Shown piece after piece: positions 8,799 to 17,722 of a stretch of DNA of 64,000 nucleotides. The position numbers and the translations under genes are program-made. The stretch comes from Oxalobacteraceae bacterium UBA6704 (GTDB lineage: Bacteria; Pseudomonadota; Gammaproteobacteria; Burkholderiales; Burkholderiaceae_D). How positions within the stretch are numbered: position 1 is the stretch's first letter; each line of letters opens with the position of its first letter. Below the pieces are notes generated by a model, which was not told where the DNA came from, searched no databases, and worked only from the letters and a program-made list of their open reading frames with translations. The DNA is taken from contig DKJA01000130.1 of assembly GCA_002454505.1 (NCBI GenBank), positions 4,215-68,214 of the forward strand, read 5' to 3'.

Positions 8799-9689
8799 AT
8801 GAAACTGCTCAAACACACCACCGCCTTCCTCGTCCTGGCCGCCAGCATGCAGCTGGCGCCCGCACAGCAACCGTCCACGCCTGCGGCGGACGGCATTCCC
8901 GTCACGCGCCTGTCGCCGCTGCGCATGTTTGCCGACGAAGATACCGTCAACCAGCAGTCGAAGCTGCAGTACGACTCGCTGCTGAAGGAGGCGGACAGCA
9001 AGAACGCGCTGTTCCCGCCCGATCACCCGCAGGTGAAACGGCTGCGCGCCATCGCGCAACGGATCATTCCGCACGTGGCGCGCTGGAATCCGGAAGCGGC
9101 CGAGTGGAACTGGGAAGTCAACCTGCTCAACTCGTCGCAGGTGAATGCCTTCTGCATGCCGGGCGGCCGCATCGCCTTCTTCTCCGGCATCCTGACGAAG
9201 CTGAACATGACGGACGACGAAGTGGCCATGGTGATGGGCCACGAGATCGCCCACGCGCTGCGCGAGCATTCCCGCAAGCGCGCCGGCGAATCGCAGCTTG
9301 CCGCGATCGCCGGCAAGGTGGGCGGCCTGGCGGCATCGGCCCTGTTCGGCATCGACCCGAACCTGACCGACTTCGGCGGCCGTCTGGCCGCGCAGGCCGC
9401 CGTGCTCAAGTTCTCGCGCGGCGAGGAAACGGAAGCGGACCTGGTCGGCATCGACCTGGCCGCCCGCGCCGGCTTCGATCCCCGCGCCGGCATCGCGCTG
9501 TGGCAGAAGATGGGCGCCGTCAATGCGCGCGCGCCGATCGAGTTCCTGTCCACGCACCCGAGCGGCAATACCCGCATCGAGGAAATGAACCGGAACATGC
9601 CGCTGGTGCTGCCGGTGTATGCGCGCACGAAGAGCACGACGGTGGCCAGACTGCCGCCTTACCGCACCACGCCGCTGCCGAAAACCTGA
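8799..9689 (+). CDS. Secreted M48-family metallopeptidase
   Basis: 296 residues from this start. A signal peptide (MKLLKHTTAFLVLAASMQ, cleavage near APAQ) is followed by an M48 zinc-protease domain. The zinc motif HEIAH sits in VVMGHEIAHALREH-like context (VMGHEIAHALREH), and the third ligand region is EETEADLVGIDLAARAG. It likely acts in the periplasm or at the inner face of the outer membrane, like BepA/LoiP quality-control proteases, but it lacks the TPR tail of BepA. In-frame ATGs at 8745 and 8778 exist; 8799 is preferred because the signal peptide starts there. Its stop overlaps the next start by one base (TGATG). Confidence 0.88.
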   Translation: MKLLKHTTAFLVLAASMQLAPAQQPSTPAADGIPVTRLSPLRMFADEDTVNQQSKLQYDSLLKEADSKNALFPPDHPQVKRLRAIAQRIIPHVARWNPEAAEWNWEVNLLNSSQVNAFCMPGGRIAFFSGILTKLNMTDDEVAMVMGHEIAHALREHSRKRAGESQLAAIAGKVGGLAASALFGIDPNLTDFGGRLAAQAAVLKFSRGEETEADLVGIDLAARAGFDPRAGIALWQKMGAVNARAPIEFLSTHPSGNTRIEEMNRNMPLVLPVYARTKSTTVARLPPYRTTPLPKT

Positions 9690-10597
9690 TGTCCTCCACC
9701 GCCAAGTTGCACGGCAAGGCGCCGCTGCCGATGCGCGACGGCGTCACGCCCAGCTATCTGTGGCTGCCCGAAGGGGACTGGCCCGACCTGCTGACGTTCA
9801 TGGTGGCGAACTACCCGGCCGTCACGGAAGCGCAGTGGCGCGAGCGGATGGCGAGGGGCGACGTCGTCGACGGGCAGGGCAATGTGCTCGGGCCGCAGTC
9901 GCCCTACAAGCGCAACCTGCGCATCTTTTATTACCGCGAGCTCGATTACGAGGCACCGATTCCGTTTGACGAGGAAGTGCTGTACCGCGACGAGCACATC
10001 GTCGTGGCCGACAAGCCGCACTTCCTGCCGACGATTCCCACCGGCCGCTTCCTGAAGGAGACGCTGCTGGTGCGCCTGCGCGCGAAACTGGGCATCGAGG
10101 ATCTCGTGCCGATCCACCGGCTCGATCGCGAGACGGCGGGCATCGTCGTTTTCTCGTCGAATATCGACAGCCGCGGCGCCTACCAGTCGCTGTTCCAGAA
10201 GCGCCTCGTGCAGAAGGAATACGAGGCGCTGGCGGGTCCGCTGCCGGGCCGCGAATTCCCGTTCAGCTACAGCAGCCGCATGGTCCAGGGCGACAAGTTC
10301 TTCACGATGAAGGAAGAGCCGGGCGAGCCGAATTCGGAAACGATGATCGACGTGATCGAGCCGCGCGGCGAGCACGTGCTGTACCGCCTGTGGCCGCACA
10401 CAGGCCGCCAGCACCAGCTGCGCGTGCACCTGGCCGCGCTGGGCATCCCGATCGTCAACGACGCGTTCTATCCGGTGGCGCTGCCGTGCAAGCAGGACGA
10501 CGTGTCGTCGCCATTGAAGCTGCTCGCGCGCTCGCTGGGGTTTCCCGATCCGCTGACGGGCGAGTATCGCTTTTTCGAGAGCAAACGGACGCTGTAA
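9689..10597 (+). CDS. RluA-family pseudouridine synthase
   Basis: 302-residue enzyme converting uridine to pseudouridine in rRNA or tRNA. The catalytic aspartate lies in IHRLDRETAG near residue 147, and LWPHTGRQHQLRVHLAALG is the conserved C-terminal RluA motif. An N-terminal stretch of about 95 residues precedes the catalytic domain. The specific target base cannot be told from sequence. It is translationally coupled to the M48 peptidase gene upstream, and its stop codon forms the first base of a strong terminator. Confidence 0.88.
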   Translation: MSSTAKLHGKAPLPMRDGVTPSYLWLPEGDWPDLLTFMVANYPAVTEAQWRERMARGDVVDGQGNVLGPQSPYKRNLRIFYYRELDYEAPIPFDEEVLYRDEHIVVADKPHFLPTIPTGRFLKETLLVRLRAKLGIEDLVPIHRLDRETAGIVVFSSNIDSRGAYQSLFQKRLVQKEYEALAGPLPGREFPFSYSSRMVQGDKFFTMKEEPGEPNSETMIDVIEPRGEHVLYRLWPHTGRQHQLRVHLAALGIPIVNDAFYPVALPCKQDDVSSPLKLLARSLGFPDPLTGEYRFFESKRTL

Positions 10598-10666
10598 AAA
10601 AACCGGTGACAGGCACCAATTTCCAGGAAATATTTCCATAAAAATGGAGCCTGTCACCGGTTTTTT
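10597..10666. terminator. Bidirectional terminator built from a CCGGTGACAGGC inverted repeat
   Basis: An 18-base arm (AAAAAACCGGTGACAGGC, 10597-10614) is matched perfectly by its complement at 10649-10666 around a 34-base loop. A-tract and T-tract ends let it work in both directions, between the pseudouridine synthase and the convergent xth gene. The same CCGGTGACAGGCACC core appears at 13468, so this is also a repeat family. Confidence 0.85.
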
Positions 10667-10704
10667 GTCACCGGTTTTTTGGGGGAAAGCGGGGACAGTC
10701 CCCC
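10667..10704. repeat. Extra repeat fragments next to the terminator
   Basis: A second copy of GTCACCGGTTTTTT at 10667-10680 is followed by one GGGGACAGTCCCC palindrome at 10691-10703. Two otherwise separate repeat families abut here, six bases from the xth stop codon. Confidence 0.7.
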
Positions 10705-10709
10705 GCCGA

Positions 10710-11480
10710 TCAGCGCTGGTACTCGATGATCAGCGGCGCGTGATCGGAGAACTTGACGTCCTTGTACACGGACACCGTCTGCGCGCACTTCGCGATGCCG
10801 GGCGTCGCCACGTGGTAATCGATGCGCCAGCCGACGTTCTTCGCATACGCCTGGCCGCGGTTGCTCCACCACGTGTACTGCTCCGGGCGGTCGTCGAGGC
10901 CGCGGTGCACGTCCACGTAGCCGCATTCGTCGAACACGCGGGTCAGCCATGCGCGCTCTTCCGGCAGGAAGCCGGAGTTCTTCAGGTTGCCCTTCCAGTT
11001 CTTCAGGTCGATTTCCTTGTGGGCGATGTTCCAGTCGCCGCAGATGACCACTTCGCGGCCTTCGGCGCGCAGCTCCACCAGGTGCGGCAGGAACAGTTCC
11101 ATGAAGCGGAACTTCGCTTCCTGGCGCTCCGGCGACGACGAGCCGGACGGGCAGTACACCGAGATGATCGTCAGGTCGCCGAAATCGCAGCGCACGTAGC
11201 GGCCTTCGGCATCGAACTCGGGGCTGCCGAAACCGATCTTCACCGCATCCGGCGCGATCCTGCTGTAGATGCCCGTGCCGGAGTAGCCTTTCTTCTCGGC
11301 GTAGTGAAAGTGGCCGTGGTAGCCGTGCGGGTTGAGGAATTCTTCCGTCATGTCGCTGGCCTGGGCCTTCAGCTCCTGCACGCAGATGAAATCGGCGGAC
11401 AGGGTGCCCATCCAGGTGAAGAAACCCTTCTTCGAGGCCGAGCGGATGCCATTCAGGTTGGCGGAAATGATCTTGGGCAT
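10710..11480 (-). CDS. xth: Exodeoxyribonuclease III
   Basis: 256-residue AP endonuclease/3'-5' exonuclease of the ExoIII/APE1 family, used in base-excision repair. It starts MPKIISANLNGIRSA with the catalytic Asn and has CVQELKAQ (metal-binding Glu), GDWNIAHKEIDLKN (Asp/Asn pair) and SDHAPLIIEY (final Asp-His) in the expected order. Length is standard. It is divergent from pyrE with only 38 bases between the starts, so both promoters overlap in that gap. Confidence 0.94.
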   Translation of the reverse strand: MPKIISANLNGIRSASKKGFFTWMGTLSADFICVQELKAQASDMTEEFLNPHGYHGHFHYAEKKGYSGTGIYSRIAPDAVKIGFGSPEFDAEGRYVRCDFGDLTIISVYCPSGSSSPERQEAKFRFMELFLPHLVELRAEGREVVICGDWNIAHKEIDLKNWKGNLKNSGFLPEERAWLTRVFDECGYVDVHRGLDDRPEQYTWWSNRGQAYAKNVGWRIDYHVATPGIAKCAQTVSVYKDVKFSDHAPLIIEYQR

Positions 11481-11518
11481 GGATTAAAATACGGGCACTT
11501 TTACATGGACCGTACATT

Positions 11519-12175
11519 ATGAATAATTTGAGGCAACAGTTTATCGCGTTTTCCGTCACGGCGGGCGTGCTGAAATTCGGCGAATTCACCACCAAGGCTG
11601 GCCGCCAGTCGCCGTATTTCTTCAACGCGGGCCTGTTCCACGACGGCGCCACGCTGGCCAAGCTGGCCGACTTCTACGCGCAGACGCTGCTCGATTCCGG
11701 CGTCGACTTCGACATGCTGTTCGGCCCCGCCTACAAGGGCATCACGCTGGCATCGGCCACGTCGATGGCGCTGGCCGCCAAGGGCCGCAACACGTCGTTC
11801 GCCTACAACCGCAAGGAAGCCAAGGATCACGGCGAAGGCGGCACGCTGGTCGGCGCGAAGCTGCAGGGCAAGGTCGTCATCATCGACGACGTGATCTCGG
11901 CCGGCACATCGGTGCGCGAATCCGTCGAGATGATCCGCAACGCCGGCGCCGAACCGTGCGCCGTGCTGATCGCGCTGGACCGCATGGAGCGGGGCGGCAA
12001 GGATGGCCAGCTGTCGCCGCTGTCGGCGGTGCAGGAAGTGAGCGAAAACTATGGCATTCCCGTCATCTCGATCGGCAACCTGGCCGACCTGTTCGGCTAC
12101 CTGTCGGCCGATCCTTCGCTGGCGCAGCACAAGGATGCGGTGGCGGCCTACCGGGACCGTTACGGCATCGCCTAA
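11519..12175 (+). CDS. pyrE: Orotate phosphoribosyltransferase
   Basis: 218 residues. It transfers the phosphoribosyl group from PRPP to orotate in pyrimidine synthesis. The PRPP-binding motif VVIIDDVISAGTSVRE is present, with GPAYKGITLA and FAYNRKEAKDHGEGG upstream, in the order typical of PyrE. Length matches the E. coli enzyme. It is divergent from xth, a common arrangement in this bacterial family. Confidence 0.96.
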   Translation: MNNLRQQFIAFSVTAGVLKFGEFTTKAGRQSPYFFNAGLFHDGATLAKLADFYAQTLLDSGVDFDMLFGPAYKGITLASATSMALAAKGRNTSFAYNRKEAKDHGEGGTLVGAKLQGKVVIIDDVISAGTSVRESVEMIRNAGAEPCAVLIALDRMERGGKDGQLSPLSAVQEVSENYGIPVISIGNLADLFGYLSADPSLAQHKDAVAAYRDRYGIA

Positions 12176-12233
12176 TTTTCCCCGGTTGAATATAGAATAG
12201 CGGCAACAATCTATATTTAATCATGGAGCCGGT

Positions 12234-12599
12234 ATGAACACTGCATCCCTGAAGGTCTACGGAGACGAGACTGCACTGGCCGACGTCCGCGACGGCCTGC
12301 CCAGCGAACCGGAAGGCGCCTGGAAGAAGGGCGATCCCCGCCCCGACGGCCGGGCCCGGATCGACGCGGGCTTCTACGTCAGCCTGGGCCAGGACGAGAA
12401 TCCCGACGCGCTGCTGCGCCACCTGCGCGCCTGGCTGCACGAATGCGAATCGCGCGGCATCACGTTCGACGTGCCCCGCATCGCCGCCGAGCTGCGCATC
12501 TCGATCGTCCAGGCCGCGCCGGGCGAATCGCTGGACCTTTCCATCGCCGACCTGACGCTGCTGCTCAGCATGGGCATCACGCTCAGCATCGCGGCATGA
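12234..12599 (+). CDS. Conserved hypothetical protein, DUF4279-like
   Basis: 121 residues, probably cytoplasmic, with no signal peptide or membrane segment. The pattern KKGDPRPDGRARIDAGFYVSLG, then a helix with LLRHLRAWLHECESRG and a short C-terminal region, resembles the DUF4279 family, a poorly understood group. The match is from memory and is tentative. The start has GGAG six bases upstream. It begins 58 bases after pyrE and is followed 10 bases later by a small membrane protein gene, so the two may be one transcript. Confidence 0.7.
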   Translation: MNTASLKVYGDETALADVRDGLPSEPEGAWKKGDPRPDGRARIDAGFYVSLGQDENPDALLRHLRAWLHECESRGITFDVPRIAAELRISIVQAAPGESLDLSIADLTLLLSMGITLSIAA

Positions 12600-12609
12600 A
12601 GACCGGTTC

Positions 12610-12834
12610 GTGATCCTGCGTGCGCTGGGCAAGGCCGGCCGCGCCGTCGTGACGGCCGCGCTGGCGCTGATCGCCGCCGCGTGCGGCATCTTCGGCGCCG
12701 TCTGCGTGTTCGCGGGATACACCGGCGGTTCGGACAGCACCACGCCGCTCGTGCTCGGCGTGCTGATGCTGGCTGTCGCGTGCGCGGCCGGCAGCGGCAT
12801 CCGCTCGTTGTGGCGCAAGGACAGGCAGCCTTGA
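12610..12834 (+). CDS. Small membrane protein, function unknown
   Basis: 74 residues with a GTG start. Two hydrophobic helices (about residues 12-36 and 46-62) are joined by a Gly/Ser/Thr-rich loop, with a basic C-terminus (RSLWRKDRQP), which suggests a two-span inner-membrane protein with both ends inside. I recognise no family. It lies 10 bases after the DUF4279-like gene. The start codon is weak and the gene could be spurious, but the amphipathic pattern fits a real membrane protein. Confidence 0.5.
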   Translation: MILRALGKAGRAVVTAALALIAAACGIFGAVCVFAGYTGGSDSTTPLVLGVLMLAVACAAGSGIRSLWRKDRQP

Positions 12835-12932
12835 CCAGGGATTGAAACGCCCGCGGTCCGCGATCGTTATGCACCCCACATACCCGGAATCCCCGTGCCG
12901 TTACGATGATGACATCTAACGGAGGAGAAATC

Positions 12933-13454
12933 ATGGATTCCATCAACCGCAACCAACCCGAACAGAACCACGCCGACCTGGCCGGCGCCGACGCCATCAA
13001 GCGCATCAAGGACATGGTCGACGAAGCAAAGAGCTGCTTCTTCGAGAGCAGCGGCGCCGACGTGCGGCCGATGTCCGTGCTGGACGTCGACGACGCCGGC
13101 AACCTGTGGTTCCTCAGCGCTGCCGACAGCCACAAGAACGCCGAAGTGGCCCGCGATGCGAAAGTGCGCCTGTACTTCCAGGCGTCCAAGCACTCCGGCT
13201 TCCTGTACCTGGACGGCATGGCGACGATCTCGGTGGACAAGGCAAAGATCCGCGAGCTGTGGAGCGCCGAACTGAAGACGTGGTTCACCGAAGGCGAGGA
13301 CGATCCCCGCATCACGGCGATCCGCGTGGTGCCCACCGGCGGCTACTACTGGGACAACAAGCACGGCAACCTGGTGGCCGGCATCAAGATCATGATCGGC
13401 GCCGCGATCGGCAAGACGCTCGACGATTCCATCGAAGGGCGCGTTCAGCCGTAA
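12933..13454 (+). CDS. Pyridoxamine 5'-phosphate oxidase-like general stress protein
   Basis: 173-residue protein of the split-barrel flavin-binding fold, like general stress protein 26. Features include MVDEAKSCFFESSG, RPMSVLDVDDAGNLWFLSA, ARDAKVRLYFQASKHSGFLYLDGMA-type barrel strands and ELWSAELKTWFTEG. Such proteins bind FMN or FAD and their substrates are mostly unknown. The start at 12933 follows a strong GGAGGAG site; an upstream ATG at 12906 lacks one. It ends just before a bidirectional terminator. Confidence 0.85.
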   Translation: MDSINRNQPEQNHADLAGADAIKRIKDMVDEAKSCFFESSGADVRPMSVLDVDDAGNLWFLSAADSHKNAEVARDAKVRLYFQASKHSGFLYLDGMATISVDKAKIRELWSAELKTWFTEGEDDPRITAIRVVPTGGYYWDNKHGNLVAGIKIMIGAAIGKTLDDSIEGRVQP

Positions 13455-13467
13455 GCGTTACACCGTC

Positions 13468-13506
13468 AAAAACCGGTGACAGGCACCATTTTCTGTCACC
13501 GGTTTT
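13468..13506. terminator. Bidirectional terminator, CCGGTGACAGGCACC family
   Basis: AAAAACCGGTGACAG at 13468-13482 pairs with CTGTCACCGGTTTT at 13493-13506 around a 10-base loop. It stands between the convergent stress-protein and DUF1176 genes. The core is the same as in the terminator at 10597. Confidence 0.85.
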
Positions 13507-13508
13507 CC

Positions 13509-14531
13509 TTACCGCTCTCCGCGCTGGACGTTGGCGACATAGGTCGGCAGGTCCCACGCGCCGCCGGCGGCCACCAGCCGGCACATGCCTGTGGTGGCCG
13601 ACAGCGTGGCCATGAAGCTGCGGCCATCCCACACCCATTCCTGTTTCGACCAGCAGTCGCCCAGCCCGCGCCCTTTTTGCGATGACATGATCGTGCCGGC
13701 CGCATAATCCGAACCGCTCACCGTGACGAGCACGGGCGAGTAGGGCGCTTCCCGGTTCGTCACGAAATAGCCGATGCCTGCGTTGTAGGCGCCCATCCAG
13801 CAGGCGCCGGAGACCAGCAGCTTGTCCGGCGTCAGGCGCACGGCGGTCAGCGTGTCCGCCGCGAGATCCGTGCAGTCTTCCTTGCCCAGAATGCCGCGGA
13901 TGTCGCGCAGCAGCGCGGTGCGCGCCGATGGCGACAGCGTTTCATCCGTGGAACCGGCCGAGGCGGGCGTGATCACGGGCGGCGCCAGCGCCGGCAGCAC
14001 GGTGTCTTCCGCCTTGCTTCCTTTCCGGATGGCGGCGCCGACGTTGCCGATGCGGCCCTGCCACTCGTCCATCTTCAGCAGCACGGCCGCGGCGCCCTTG
14101 CCGGACACGGTCCACGAGTGCTTGCCGTCGGTCCAGCGCAGCACGTTGTCCTTCGCCAGCGCGGCCACGAACGCTTGCGTCTGCGCGGGCGACAGCCGCT
14201 CCAGTCCCGTCTTCGGATCGTTCGTCAGCGCGCCCAGCGACCGACGGCCGATGTACATGGTCAGCGGGCCGGCCGGCGTGGGGGCCTGCTCGTCGTAGCT
14301 GCCCGGCTGCAGCGCCGCGGTGATGGGCTGGCGCGGGCCGCCCTTGCGTTCGAGGAGGATGGAGACGGCCGGCTGTTCGCGATCTTCCGACTGGTAGCCG
14401 GCGGCGCGGCAGGTGCGCGTGTTGTCGCAGGCGATTTCCCAGTCGTGATGACTGAAGTGGAGGCCTTCCGGCTGGCCGGCAAAGGCGGGGAGGGTGGTGG
14501 CGGCCAGCAGCGTGGCGAACAGAGGTTTCAT
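13509..14531 (-). CDS. DUF1176 domain-containing secreted protein
   Basis: 340 residues. A signal peptide (MKPLFATLLAATTLPAFAG) is followed by a DUF1176-like protein, with FSHHDWEIACDNTRTCRAAGY near the start and repeated cysteine-bearing segments (KEDCTDL, GACWMGAYN, GDCWSKQEW). Function is unknown; a periplasmic location is likely. An upstream in-frame ATG at 14720 would add 63 residues running through the palindromic repeat, so the start at 14531 directly before the signal peptide is preferred. Confidence 0.85.
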   Translation of the reverse strand: MKPLFATLLAATTLPAFAGQPEGLHFSHHDWEIACDNTRTCRAAGYQSEDREQPAVSILLERKGGPRQPITAALQPGSYDEQAPTPAGPLTMYIGRRSLGALTNDPKTGLERLSPAQTQAFVAALAKDNVLRWTDGKHSWTVSGKGAAAVLLKMDEWQGRIGNVGAAIRKGSKAEDTVLPALAPPVITPASAGSTDETLSPSARTALLRDIRGILGKEDCTDLAADTLTAVRLTPDKLLVSGACWMGAYNAGIGYFVTNREAPYSPVLVTVSGSDYAAGTIMSSQKGRGLGDCWSKQEWVWDGRSFMATLSATTGMCRLVAAGGAWDLPTYVANVQRGER

Positions 14532-14599
14532 TGGAGGGGTATCGGTGTGGGCGGAGCCGTCACGATACCAGCCAATCATGGAAAAGGGCGCCTGGGCGC

Positions 14600-14714
14600 G
14601 GGGACTGTCCCGGCGGGGCGGTACGGCGATCCGGCTGTCCCCTCTTCTGTTGTTGGCTGTATCTCCGAGGTCAAAGGCAACCCCGGGGACAGTCCCTTGC
14701 AGGGACAGTCCCCC
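14600..14714. repeat. Inverted pair of GGGACnGTCCC repeats, variant with a GCGGTACGGCG insert
   Basis: The right unit matches the standard element, with GGGGACAGTCCC and GGGACAGTCCCC around TTGCA and the CAACCCC edge. The left unit is a variant with GGGGCGGTACGGCGATCCGG between its palindrome and CTGTCCCC. The same variant pair occurs at 39488. It lies between the DUF1176 gene start and the gatB stop, eight bases from the latter. Confidence 0.85.
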
Positions 14715-14721
14715 AACCAAC

Positions 14722-16182
14722 TCAACCAGCCAGCTTTTGCTTCAGCAGCTCGGTCAACTGGGCCGGATTGGCCTTGCCCTTCGATGCCTTCATCGCCTGG
14801 CCGATCAGCGCATTGATGGCCGCTTCCTTGCCGGCGCGGTACTGCTCCACCGATTTCTCGTTGTTGGCGAGGACTTCGTTGACGATCGCTTCGAGCGCGC
14901 CCGTGTCGGAGATCTGCTTCAGGCCCTTCTGGTCGATGATCGCATCCACCAGATTGTCGTCGGACGATTGCGCATCCCACATCGCCGCGAACACTTCCTT
15001 GGCGATCTTGTTGGAGATCGTGCCGTCGGCGATGCGCTTCAGCATGCCGGCCAGCTGCGCCGGCGTGACAGGGGCATCGGCGATGTCCACATCGTTGCGG
15101 TTCAGCGTGGACGACACGTCGCCCATCAGCCAGTTCGCCGCCGCCTTGGCGTTTTCCTGGCCGGCCTTGGCGACCACGGCTTCGAAGTAGGTGGCCATCG
15201 CCTTCGACGACGTCAGCACCAGCGAATCGTATTCCGGCAGCTTGTACTCGCCGACGAAGCGCTCGCGCATCACGGCCGGCAGCTCCGGCATCGCGGCCTT
15301 CACGCGTTCGATCCATTCTGCCGAAATCGCCAGCGGCGGCAGGTCCGGGTCGGGGAAGTAGCGGTAGTCCTGCGCGTCTTCCTTGCTGCGCATTTCGCGC
15401 GTTTCCTTTTTATCGGGATCGTACAGGCGCGTGGCCTGCACCACGCGGCCGCCGTCCTCGATCAGCTCGATCTGGCGGCGCACTTCCACGTTCACTGCTT
15501 CCTCGATGAAGCGGAACGAGTTCAGGTTCTTGATCTCGCAGCGGGTGCCGAATTCCGTCTGGCCTTTCGGCCGCACGGACACGTTGACGTCGCAGCGGAA
15601 CGAGCCTTCCTGCATATTGCCGTCGCAGACACCCAGCCACATCACCAGGCCGTGCAGCGCCTTGGCATACGCGACCGCTTCCTGCGCGCTGCGGATCTCC
15701 GGCTCCGACACGATCTCCAGCAGCGGCGTGCCGGCGCGGTTCAGGTCGATGCCGGACATGCCGTGGTAATCCTCGTGCAGCGATTTGCCGGCGTCCTCTT
15801 CCAGGTGCGCGCGCGTCAGGTTGACGGTCTTGGTGACGAACTTGCCGTCCTTCTCGTAGCCGAACGTCAGCGAGCCGCCCTGCACGACCGGGTCGTCCAT
15901 CTGGCTGATCTGGTAGCCCTTCGGCAGGTCCGGATAGAAGTAGTTTTTACGGGCGAAGATCGACTGCGGCGCGATCTTCGCACCGACGGCCAGGCCAAGG
16001 CGGATGGCGCGGTCGACGGCCTGCTTGTTCATCACCGGCAGCACGCCCGGCAGCGCCAGGTCGACGGGGCTGGCCTGCGTGTTCGGCTCGGCGCCGAAGG
16101 CCGTCGGCGAGCCGCTGAAGATTTTCGAATCGGTCGTGAGCTGCACGTGGTTCTCGAGACCGATGACGACTTCCCATTCCAT
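14722..16182 (-). CDS. gatB: Asp-tRNA(Asn)/Glu-tRNA(Gln) amidotransferase subunit B
   Basis: 486 residues. GatB recognises misacylated Glu-tRNA(Gln) or Asp-tRNA(Asn) and activates the side chain, receiving ammonia from GatA. The N-terminal signature EVVIGLENHVQL, NRAGTPLLEIVSEPE and GMSGIDLNR are present, and the C-terminal YqeY-like tail is complete. It is the last gene of gatC-gatA-gatB, 18 bases after gatA. The family usually has VIGLEVH at the start; here it reads VIGLENH. Confidence 0.96.
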   Translation of the reverse strand: MEWEVVIGLENHVQLTTDSKIFSGSPTAFGAEPNTQASPVDLALPGVLPVMNKQAVDRAIRLGLAVGAKIAPQSIFARKNYFYPDLPKGYQISQMDDPVVQGGSLTFGYEKDGKFVTKTVNLTRAHLEEDAGKSLHEDYHGMSGIDLNRAGTPLLEIVSEPEIRSAQEAVAYAKALHGLVMWLGVCDGNMQEGSFRCDVNVSVRPKGQTEFGTRCEIKNLNSFRFIEEAVNVEVRRQIELIEDGGRVVQATRLYDPDKKETREMRSKEDAQDYRYFPDPDLPPLAISAEWIERVKAAMPELPAVMRERFVGEYKLPEYDSLVLTSSKAMATYFEAVVAKAGQENAKAAANWLMGDVSSTLNRNDVDIADAPVTPAQLAGMLKRIADGTISNKIAKEVFAAMWDAQSSDDNLVDAIIDQKGLKQISDTGALEAIVNEVLANNEKSVEQYRAGKEAAINALIGQAMKASKGKANPAQLTELLKQKLAG

Positions 16183-16200
16183 AGTTTTCTCTTTTCTGTA

Positions 16201-17700
16201 TCAGATGCCGCTCGGAGCGCGCGTGTGCCAGTCGGTCGCCTGCTGGTACTGGTGGGCCACGTTCAGCAGCTTCGCCTCGGCGAAGTAGTTGCCGATGATC
16301 TGCAGGCCCACGGGGCGCTTGCCGTTCTTGTCGCCCTGGCCGAAACCGACCGGGATCGACATGCCGGGCAGGCCGGCCAGGCTGGTGGACAGCGTGAAGA
16401 TGTCGGCCAGGTAGTTGGCGACCGGGTCGTCCGTCTTGTCGCCCAGGTCCCATGCCACGGTCGGCGCGACCGGCCCCATGATCACGTCGCAGACGGCGTT
16501 CGGGCCGGACAGCACATGGGCGAAATCGTTGGCGATCAGGCGGCGGATCTTCTGCGCCTTGACGTAGTAGGCGTCGTAGTAGCCGTGGCACAGCACGTAG
16601 GTGCCGACCATGATGCGGCGCTGCACTTCGGGGCCGAAGCCCTGCGCGCGCGTCTTCTTGTACATGTCCTGCAGGTCCTTGTAGCCTTCGGCGCGGAAGC
16701 CATAGCGCACGCCGTCGAAGCGCGACAGGTTCGACGATGCTTCTGCCGGTGCGATCATGTAGTAGGCCGGGATCGACAGCGCGGTGTTCGGCAGCGAGAT
16801 GTCCACCAGCGTGGCGCCCAGTTCGACGAATTTGGCCAGCGCGGCGCGCACGGCCTGTTCGACGTCGGCGGCAAGGCCCTCGCCGAAGTATTCCTTCGGC
16901 ACGCCGATCCGCAAGCCGGCCAGCGGCTCGTTCAGGTTGCGCGTGAAGTCTTCATGCACGCCGCCCTGTTCCGGCGCCAGGCTGGTCGAATCGCGTTCGT
17001 CGTAACCGGCCATCGAAGAGAGCAGCAGGGCGCAGTCCTCGGCCGTTTGCGCCATCGGGCCACCCTGGTCCAGCGACGACGCGAACGCGATCATGCCGTA
17101 GCGGGACACGCGGCCATACGTCGGCTTGATGCCGGTGATGCCGCAGAAGGCTGCCGGCTGGCGGATCGAGCCGCCCGTGTCGGTGCCGGTGACGGCCGGC
17201 GCCAGGCGTGCGGCCACGGCGGCAGCGGAACCGCCGGACGAACCGCCCGGCACTGCCAGCTTGTCCCACGGGTTTTTCACGGCGCCGAACGCGGAGTTCT
17301 CGTTGCCGGAGCCCATCGCGAACTCGTCGCAATTGAGCTTGCCCAGGTGGACCATGCCGGCCGCATGCAGTTTCTCGACGACGGTGGCGTCGAACGGGCT
17401 CACGTAATCGCCCAGCATTTTCGAGCCGGCCGTGGAGCGCCAGCCGCGCGTGACGAAGATGTCCTTGTGCGCAATCGGCACGCCGGTCAGCGGGTGGGCA
17501 TTGCCGGCGGCGAGGCGGGCATCGGCATCGGCCGCCTGGGCCAGCGTCAGCGCGCGGTCGACGTGGAGGAAGGCGTTCAGGTCGCTGCCCTGGGCGCTTT
17601 CGATGCGGTCGAGGAAGTGCGTCGCCAGCTCGGTGGCGGAAATCTCCTTCGCCTGCAGCAGCGTGGACAGCTCTTTGATGGTCTTGGTATGGATGGTCAT
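16201..17700 (-). CDS. gatA: Asp-tRNA(Asn)/Glu-tRNA(Gln) amidotransferase subunit A
   Basis: 499-residue amidase-signature enzyme that releases ammonia from glutamine for tRNA amidation. The Ser-cisSer-Lys triad is K79 (PIAHKD), S154 (PGGSSGGSA) and S178 (GTDTGGSIRQ), which agrees with the numbering I recall for S. aureus GatA. It lies 22 bases after gatC and 18 bases before gatB, so all three subunits of the complex are co-transcribed. Confidence 0.97.
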   Translation of the reverse strand: MTIHTKTIKELSTLLQAKEISATELATHFLDRIESAQGSDLNAFLHVDRALTLAQAADADARLAAGNAHPLTGVPIAHKDIFVTRGWRSTAGSKMLGDYVSPFDATVVEKLHAAGMVHLGKLNCDEFAMGSGNENSAFGAVKNPWDKLAVPGGSSGGSAAAVAARLAPAVTGTDTGGSIRQPAAFCGITGIKPTYGRVSRYGMIAFASSLDQGGPMAQTAEDCALLLSSMAGYDERDSTSLAPEQGGVHEDFTRNLNEPLAGLRIGVPKEYFGEGLAADVEQAVRAALAKFVELGATLVDISLPNTALSIPAYYMIAPAEASSNLSRFDGVRYGFRAEGYKDLQDMYKKTRAQGFGPEVQRRIMVGTYVLCHGYYDAYYVKAQKIRRLIANDFAHVLSGPNAVCDVIMGPVAPTVAWDLGDKTDDPVANYLADIFTLSTSLAGLPGMSIPVGFGQGDKNGKRPVGLQIIGNYFAEAKLLNVAHQYQQATDWHTRAPSGI

Positions 17701-17722
17701 ATTCTGTTCGCGGCGGCCGTGA

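Noticed and set aside
12190..12216. ATATAG/CTATAT inverted repeat upstream of the DUF4279-like gene
   Set aside because: Six-base AT-rich arms around a 15-base gap are likely by chance; no motif recognised.
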